From: Candidatus Colenecus caballi
GTDB taxonomy: Bacteria > Bacteroidota > Bacteroidia > Bacteroidales > Bacteroidaceae
Direction: 5' to 3'
DNA: 38,743 nucleotides
Assembly: GCA_018065615.1 (NCBI GenBank)
Contig: JAGHSY010000014.1
Location: 1-38,743, forward strand
Position numbers and translations under genes: made by a program. The notes beneath the pieces are model-generated. The model was given only the letters and a program-made list of their open reading frames with translations, searched no databases and had not been told where the DNA came from. Below are positions 34,701-38,743 of this stretch, one piece after another. Positions within the stretch are counted from its first letter, which is position 1. Each line of letters opens with the position of its first letter.

Positions 34701-35311
34701 ACGTGATTGCATCGGGCGAAGACGTCAACATTCTGGTTCTTGACACCGAGGTTTATTCAAATACCGGCGGTCAGGCTTCAAAGGCCACTCCTCTGGGCGC
34801 AATCGCTCAGTTCGCCGCTCAGGGCAAGCGCATCCGCAAGAAGGATCTTGGCATGATTGCCACCACCTACGGTTACGTTTACGTTGCCCAGATTGCAATG
34901 GGTGCAGACCACGCACAGTGTCTGAAGGCCATCCGCGAGGCCGAGGCATGGCACGGTCCTTCAATCGTAATCGCTTACGCTCCATGTATCAACCACGGTC
35001 TGAAGGCCAAGGGCGGCATGGGCAAGAGCCAGGCCGAAGAGGCTAAGGCTGTCGAGTGCGGTTACTGGCATCTGTGGCGCTTCAACCCGGCTCTGGCCGA
35101 GGACGGCAAGAATCCGTTCAGCCTTGATTCAAAGCAGCCCGACTGGACCAAGTTCCATGACTTCCTGCTTGGCGAGGTCCGCTATCTGAGCGTCAAGAAG
35201 GCTTATCCCAATGAAGCCGAGGAACTCTTTGCCGAGGCTCAGAAGATGGCTCAGATCCGCTACAAGAGCTATCTGCGCAAGCAGGCCGAAGACTGGAGCG
35301 AAAACGCTTGA
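31739..35311 (+). CDS. nifJ: Pyruvate:ferredoxin (flavodoxin) oxidoreductase
   Basis: 1190-residue single-chain enzyme, full length. It cleaves pyruvate with CoA to acetyl-CoA and CO2, passing electrons to ferredoxin or flavodoxin; central in anaerobes. Domains I-II carry the YPITPSSPMAEHVDEW motif. The ferredoxin-like domain has two [4Fe-4S] motifs: Cys690/693/696/700 and Cys746/749/752/756. A third cluster pair starts at Cys820/823 (CSGCGETPY). The thiamine-diphosphate domain is near 985-1035 (GGDGASYDIGYGGLDHV, VYSNTGGQASKATP). Codon use is strongly biased, as in gdhA, so expression is high. A terminator follows 27 bp after the stop. Confidence 0.96.
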   Translation: MAKKFITCDGNEAAAHVSYMFSEVAAIYPITPSSPMAEHVDEWAARGRKNLWGQTVSVQEMQSEAGAAGAVHGSLQAGALTTTFTASQGLLLMIPNMYKIAGELIPCVFDVSARTLASHSLCIFGDHQDVMACRQTGFAMFCEGSVQEVMDLTAVAHLSTLETCVPFVNFFDGFRTSHEYHKIEVMDQEAIRPLVKEEYIKRFRDRALSPERPVTRGTAENPETFFTHREACNQYYDSVPEVVEKYLGEISKITGREYHLFSYYGAKDADRMIILMGSATDAAREAIDYLNGGGQKVGMISVHLYRPFSVKHLLASVPATVKRIAVLDRTKEPGADGEPLYLDVKAAYYDAKERPLIVGGRYGLGSHDTTPAQIISVFNNLAMPEPKNHFTVGITDDVTFTSLPEVEEIALGGEGMFQAKFYGLGADGTVGANKNSVKIIGDNTDKYCQAYFSYDSKKSGGFTCSHLRFGDTPIRSTYLVTTPNFVACHVQAYLHMYDVTRGLQKNGTFLLNTIFEGQELANFIPNKVKRYFAQNNITVYTINATKIAQEIGLGNRTNTILQSAFFRITGVIPVELAVEKMKAAIVKSYGSKGQDVVDLNYAAVDRGGEYKQFAVDPAWANLKDDAEKQDDAPAFVKQLVRPINAQAGDLLKVSDFVNNNTVDGTWMVGTAAYEKRGVEAFVPVWNKDNCIQCNQCAYICPHAAIRPFVLTNDELAGFENLDNIEMKAPAAMKGMHFVIEPSVLDCLGCGNCADICPGNPKLGKALTMVPFNPDAADMKKMAADWDKLVKVPSKQNLVDIKQNVKNSQFAQPLFEFSGACSGCGETPYVKLISQLFGDRQMIAYATGCSSIYSASIPSTPYTKNEKGQGPVFNNSLFEDFCEFGLGMALGNKKMKERISVLLADATSHEQCPAEFKALAQEWIANKDDADKTKEIAPKLKEYIAGGANAGCPTCKELQTLDHYLVKRSQWIIGGDGASYDIGYGGLDHVIASGEDVNILVLDTEVYSNTGGQASKATPLGAIAQFAAQGKRIRKKDLGMIATTYGYVYVAQIAMGADHAQCLKAIREAEAWHGPSIVIAYAPCINHGLKAKGGMGKSQAEEAKAVECGYWHLWRFNPALAEDGKNPFSLDSKQPDWTKFHDFLLGEVRYLSVKKAYPNEAEELFAEAQKMAQIRYKSYLRKQAEDWSENA

Positions 35312-35337
35312 GCCTTCAGTGACTGACTGATACTTTG

Positions 35338-35376
35338 AGCGGCGGTCCCGGTTGCGGGTACCGCCGCTTGTTCTTT
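35338..35376 (+). terminator. Terminator of nifJ
   Basis: AGCGGCGGT (35338-35346) pairs perfectly with ACCGCCGCT (35360-35368) around a loop that can pair CCC/GGG, followed by TTGTTCTTT. Confidence 0.9.
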
Positions 35377-35387
35377 ACATGGATTCC

Positions 35388-35527
35388 GCCAAAGTGTCCC
35401 GCAGAGAATGGCTCTGTGAGGCAGGTGCGGGCGTATTTTGCGTTACACATCCTCATTTTGGGGGTATGTAACGCAGTTGCCGTACCATTATGATGCTCCA
35501 GGCGGCATCATTGCGGGACACTTTGGC
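35388..35527. repeat. 140-bp cloverleaf-like inverted-repeat element, function unknown
   Basis: A perfect 16-bp inverted repeat (35388-35403 and 35512-35527, core AAAGTGTCCCGCA/TGCGGGACACTTT) closes the element. Inside, three arms can form. Arm A is CAGAG-AATGG-CTCTG (35402-35416, partly competing with the outer stem). Arm B is GGTGCGG/CCGTACC (35424-35430 with 35480-35486, one G-U), holding TGCGTTACA/TGTAACGCA (35439-35447 with 35467-35475) and, after one mismatch, 6 more pairs to a 5-nt loop. Arm C is ATGATGC/GCATCAT (35490-35496 with 35505-35511). There is no convincing ORF. It sits between two terminators of convergent genes. It could be a MITE-like mobile repeat, a REP-type element or a structured RNA. 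It is not a tRNA. Confidence 0.75.
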
Positions 35528-35539
35528 AAACGCCAACAA

Positions 35540-35578
35540 AAAAAGAGGGGTGACCGTTTTCCGGCCACCCCTCTTTTT
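35540..35578. terminator. Bidirectional terminator before the C1 peptidase gene
   Basis: 13-bp perfect arms AAAAAGAGGGGTG (35540-35552) and CACCCCTCTTTTT (35566-35578), extended by CCG/CGG inside. A/T tracts at both ends make it work on either strand; mainly it ends the minus-strand peptidase transcript, whose stop is 10 bp away. Confidence 0.92.
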
Positions 35579-35588
35579 ATGCTGGGAA

Positions 35589-36773
35589 TCAGATACCCAA
35601 CTTCTTTCTTATGTCCTTGGGAATGGCGTTCTTGTTGATCATGAAGTCCATGAGTTTGGCAAGGATGAAGTTCTTTGACATGTACCAGGTTCCTTCATAC
35701 TCACCGGTAATGCCCCATGAGTTCTTTACCATGTAGTATTCGCGGCCGGTCTGGTCCTTGGCAATGCCGTAAATCAGCATGCCGTGGTCATCGGTAAGAG
35801 TCCAGTTGTCATATTCTTCCTGACGCTTTTCCTGGGTGACTTCCGATTCAACCAGATTGACGCCAAGTTCCTTGATCTTGTTCATCTTTTCACTGGCGGA
35901 AAGTTTGAGCCAGTGTGCCATGTCTGAACCGGTCTGGTCAGCGTTTTTGGTGTCATACAGCAGTGCAAGTCCCTGACGTGTGAAACCGTCTTCACTTACG
36001 TCGCCGCCCCAAGCAATTGTATAACCCTGTTCGATGGCGTTGTCAATGACTTTCTCCACCTCTTCGATTGGAAGGTTCCATGAACCCGGCTGGCGCCAGT
36101 TGTCCTGGACCTCTACAGGGAATTCGGTATAGAAAGGATAATGGGTGAATGATGTTATTGATACGTAATCATCGAAATCCAGTCCGAGGCTTTCAGCGAA
36201 ACTCTTGGGAGTGTACTTCTTGCCTTCATAGGTGAACTCTTCCGGGCACTGGCCAAGATATGCGTCAAGAATGCCCTGCAGACCGTTCTTCCATGCGGGA
36301 TTCAGGGTCTTTGCACTAGAATGGGCTACAGCGTTGACATACGGTTCCATGACTTCGAAGAACTGGTTGAAGTTGTTCAGAGTGTCACCGTACATGGTTC
36401 CCGGCAGAGGCATGGCCTCTTCAGGGCAAATGCCGTAATTCTTCATTACAGCAAGCACGTCATAGGCTGAACCGCCCTGACTGAACTGTGCGTCACCGTG
36501 CATGCGGACCTTGACAATGGCGCGGTCCATGTAGTTCTTGTTGCAGATGAACATTTCGCAAAGGTCATAGGTCTTCTTGCTCTTCTTCAGGATTTCGGCC
36601 TCAAAGAATGACAGAGTGGAATAGTTCCAGCATGTGCCTGAACGGGCCTGGTCCTTTACAGACGTGATTGGAATCTCCTTGACGGTAGTGAATACAGGCT
36701 TGAGTGAATCGGCCTGTGCCATTGCTGACAGTGCTATGAACAGCATGGCTGAAGAAAGAATGGCTCTTTTCAT
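35589..36773 (-). CDS. Exported C1-family (bleomycin-hydrolase-like) cysteine peptidase
   Basis: 394 residues with an N-terminal signal peptide (about 1-19, ending SAMA/QAD), so it acts outside the cytoplasm, unlike classic PepC. Papain-fold catalytic residues are clear: Gln42 and Cys48 in QARSGTCWNYST, the His in TDDHGMLIYG and the Asn in VKNSWG. It resembles PepC/bleomycin hydrolase, an aminopeptidase, and is typical of Bacteroidetes. The 67-bp upstream gap has only an imperfect -7 box (TATATTCG on the minus strand, 36810-36817), so it may also be read from the yihY side. Confidence 0.9.
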   Translation of the reverse strand: MKRAILSSAMLFIALSAMAQADSLKPVFTTVKEIPITSVKDQARSGTCWNYSTLSFFEAEILKKSKKTYDLCEMFICNKNYMDRAIVKVRMHGDAQFSQGGSAYDVLAVMKNYGICPEEAMPLPGTMYGDTLNNFNQFFEVMEPYVNAVAHSSAKTLNPAWKNGLQGILDAYLGQCPEEFTYEGKKYTPKSFAESLGLDFDDYVSITSFTHYPFYTEFPVEVQDNWRQPGSWNLPIEEVEKVIDNAIEQGYTIAWGGDVSEDGFTRQGLALLYDTKNADQTGSDMAHWLKLSASEKMNKIKELGVNLVESEVTQEKRQEEYDNWTLTDDHGMLIYGIAKDQTGREYYMVKNSWGITGEYEGTWYMSKNFILAKLMDFMINKNAIPKDIRKKLGI

Positions 36774-36840
36774 AAATATGTATAAGTTATAAGTTTTCTA
36801 TACGGATTGCGAATATACGATATTTTCCAATACGATGGAT

Positions 36841-38157
36841 TTACAGTTCGGCGACCGGAGTCTCCCAGATTCCGCCGGACAGGCATTTGCGTGCTTCATC
36901 AATGGACTTGAGGCGTTCGACAAGTCTGCAGTCCGGGGCGTATGAAGTGTCTTCAAAGCCGCAGTGGTTAAGGGCGGAGAAGAAATGCCGTACCGTTATC
37001 TGTGCGGTGTCGTATGCCGGTGCATAGTGCAGATCCTCTTCACCTTCAACGATGACGGATTCTATGAGTCCGGCATCGGTCATGTCATTAAGGGCGCTGT
37101 TGACCATACGGATGGGGATGTGCAGTTCCTTGGCAATGCAGGCCGGTTTCATTGCCGGAAGTTTGGCATTGAAGCGCTTGCAGATGCATGACAGCACCAT
37201 GAGAGCATAGAAGTCCTGGTGATGGCGGCTTATCTTTTCCGGCTCTTTATAATAGGTGAACGAGTCATTGTTCTGGCTGACGTATGACAGTTCGCAGCCG
37301 AACAGTATGATTGACCATGAAATGTTGCACCAGAACAGGAACAGCGGCAGGGCTGCAAAACCTCCGTATATGGCATTGTAGCTGCTCAGTGACAGCTGGC
37401 CCTGGAAATACAGGTTCTGAAGTACCTGGAACACGCAGCCGGCTACAAACCCCGGAATGATTGCGTACTTGAACTTGACCTTGGTGTTGGGCATGAACAT
37501 GTAGAATCCGGTCAGGATAAGTCCGGCAACAAGGTAGGGCAGTGCGGTGATTATGAATTTGGTGAATCCGCCCAGCAGCACGAAACCCTGCATGCGGGTC
37601 ATGATTGATGATGCCAGAACGGAAAGGCCGCTAAGACAGATGATTGCAATGGGTATGAGCAGCAGCAGTGAGAAGTAGTCAGTAATCTTGCGGCTCATTT
37701 TGCGGGACTTCTTGACCTGCCAGATGCTGTTCAGATTGTCTTCAATGCCGTCTGCCAGCGAATATACGGACCAGAGCAGGAACAGCAGTCCGATGCCGAT
37801 GAAGGCGCCGGTGTGTGCGTACTCAAGATACTGGTCAATGAACTGCGTTATGGTGTCAACGGTGTCGTTCTGTCCGATGATGCCGTTTTCAAGCAGGCTG
37901 GTGACAATGTTCTCAAAGCCGAATCCGCGTGCAATGGCAAAGATCAGAGCCAGGATGGGGACAATGGCGAACAGGGTGGAGTAGGTCAGTGCGGCGGCCT
38001 TTGTCATGACCTTGTCATCAAGGAAGCGGCGCACGGCAATGACGCACACCTTTGACGTGTTGCTGACGGCGCGCTGCAGGAAACTTGCGTTGTCAATGTC
38101 AAACGACCAGATTGTTCTGGTGAAGAATCTCTTGAGCTTTTCAAAAAATTGAGCCAT
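36841..38157 (-). CDS. YihY/BrkB-family inner-membrane protein with C-terminal winged helix
   Basis: 438 residues. Residues about 40-305 carry six membrane helices with the family motifs TKAAALTYSTLFAIVPILAL and GLLFLLWSVYSLADGIEDNLNSIW. Residues about 320-430 form a soluble C-terminal domain with a helix-turn-helix-like stretch (ACIAKELHIPIRMVNSALNDMTDAGLI). The family has long been misnamed ribonuclease BN; its function is not established. It starts 4 bp after the uvrA stop, so the two are co-transcribed. Confidence 0.9.
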   Translation of the reverse strand: MAQFFEKLKRFFTRTIWSFDIDNASFLQRAVSNTSKVCVIAVRRFLDDKVMTKAAALTYSTLFAIVPILALIFAIARGFGFENIVTSLLENGIIGQNDTVDTITQFIDQYLEYAHTGAFIGIGLLFLLWSVYSLADGIEDNLNSIWQVKKSRKMSRKITDYFSLLLLIPIAIICLSGLSVLASSIMTRMQGFVLLGGFTKFIITALPYLVAGLILTGFYMFMPNTKVKFKYAIIPGFVAGCVFQVLQNLYFQGQLSLSSYNAIYGGFAALPLFLFWCNISWSIILFGCELSYVSQNNDSFTYYKEPEKISRHHQDFYALMVLSCICKRFNAKLPAMKPACIAKELHIPIRMVNSALNDMTDAGLIESVIVEGEEDLHYAPAYDTAQITVRHFFSALNHCGFEDTSYAPDCRLVERLKSIDEARKCLSGGIWETPVAEL

Positions 38158-38161
38158 AGTC

Positions 38162-38743
38162 CTATCTGTTTGTAAGTTTGTCCTTTAAAAACTGTCCGGT
38201 GTATGAACCGCTGCATGCGGCAACCTGTTCCGGCGTGCCGCAAGCCACAATGTGTCCGCCCCTGTCACCGCCCTCCGGACCAAGATCGATGATATGGTCG
38301 GCGCATTTGATGACGTCCATGTTGTGCTCTATTATGATTACCGTGTGTCCGCGGCGTATAAGTGCGTCAAATGACTCCAGCAGCTTGCGTATGTCGTGGA
38401 AATGGAGTCCGGTCGTGGGTTCGTCAAATATGAAAACCGTGGGCTCGGCCTTTTCTAGACTCAGGAAATAGGCCAGCTTTACGCGCTGGCTTTCGCCTCC
38501 TGACAAGGTCGATGATGACTGTCCCAGCTTGACGTATCCCAGTCCTACCTGGCGCAGAGGCTCAAGCTTGCGGACAATCTTCCTTTCTGTGGAATCATCG
38601 GACGAGAAGAATTCAATTGCCTGGTTGACGGTCATCTCCAGAATGTCGAAGATATTCTTCCCGAAGAAGCGCACTTCAAGCACATCTGCCGAGAAGCGCT
38701 GGCCATGACAATGCTCGCACTCGAGCACGAGATCGGCCATAAA
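38162..38743 (-). CDS. uvrA: Excinuclease ABC subunit A, C-terminal part (5' end outside window)
   Basis: Frame is open to the window end; about 193 residues of a roughly 940-residue protein are seen. Visible: the second half of the C-terminal zinc finger (CEHCHGQRF), the second ABC signature [12 protein letters not shown], Walker [13 protein letters not shown] and the [21 protein letters not shown] end typical of UvrA. It recognises DNA damage in nucleotide-excision repair. Whether this is the main UvrA or a UvrA2 paralogue cannot be told from the fragment. Confidence 0.93.
   Translation of the reverse strand, partial: FMADLVLECEHCHGQRFSADVLEVRFFGKNIFDILEMTVNQAIEFFSSDDSTERKIVRKLEPLRQVGLGYVKLGQSSSTLSGGESQRVKLAYFLSLEKAEPTVFIFDEPTTGLHFHDIRKLLESFDALIRRGHTVIIIEHNMDVIKCADHIIDLGPEGGDRGGHIVACGTPEQVAACSGSYTGQFLKDKLTNR

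Noticed and set aside
35388..35527. Cloverleaf as a tRNA or integron attC site
   Set aside because: It is about twice tRNA size, with a 16-bp outer stem and no recognisable T-loop or CCA end. The attC core GTTRRRY / RYYYAAC sites are not at the expected ends, and no integrase or cassette is nearby.
35438..35678. Short open frames inside the cloverleaf and terminator
   Set aside because: They run through perfect hairpins and into the peptidase gene antisense; coding is unlikely.

Overview
The window reads as chromosome from a Bacteroidales bacterium (Bacteroides/Prevotella relatives) of roughly 50% GC. The evidence is promoters of the TAnnTTTG (-7) / TTTG (-33) type rather than E. coli-type boxes, starts without strong Shine-Dalgarno sequences, a surface-lipoprotein B12 uptake operon, a membrane-anchored LytTR regulator, a DAHP synthase-chorismate mutase fusion, and a receiver-domain/PEP-synthase-like fusion beside cstA. 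I see no phage genes, transposase genes, CRISPR arrays, tRNAs or rRNAs.

Left part (1-5853). A plus-strand efflux operon encodes a TolC-type outer-membrane protein (cut by the window edge), an HlyD-type adaptor and two ABC-2 permeases, with no ATPase. It runs tail-to-tail into a membrane-anchored LytTR regulator, and a small unrecognised gene follows. Next (5850-11746) is a minus-strand cobalamin operon headed by a clear cobalamin riboswitch: DUF4465 lipoprotein, BtuB-like TonB receptor, a long lipoprotein joining a BtuG-like propeller to a second domain, and a periplasmic BtuF-like binding lipoprotein.

Middle (11807-24316). A Kef-type antiporter faces, across a strong hairpin terminator, a minus-strand series: recJ, recQ, DAHP synthase/chorismate mutase, SGNH lipoprotein, then an ABC-2 exporter ATPase and permease. 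Upstream of recJ lies a tightly coupled operon: nucleotide-sugar epimerase, low-molecular-weight tyrosine phosphatase and a RidA-superfamily protein resembling chorismatases.

Right part (24512-38743). Plus-strand central metabolism: gdhA, a receiver/PEP-synthase-like fusion with the pyruvate transporter cstA, an AAA ATPase with an altered Walker B, and pyruvate:ferredoxin oxidoreductase. Then come two hairpin terminators flanking a 140-bp cloverleaf-like inverted-repeat element with no gene. Minus-strand C1 peptidase, YihY-family membrane protein and the C-terminal end of uvrA close the window.

The most unusual signals are (1) the cloverleaf element at 35388-35527, (2) about 24 copies of the octamer GTCCGATG/CATCGGAC across the window, against about 1.2 expected by chance, and (3) the receiver-PEP-synthase-like gene coupled to cstA. 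All counts, pairings and family assignments were made by eye.
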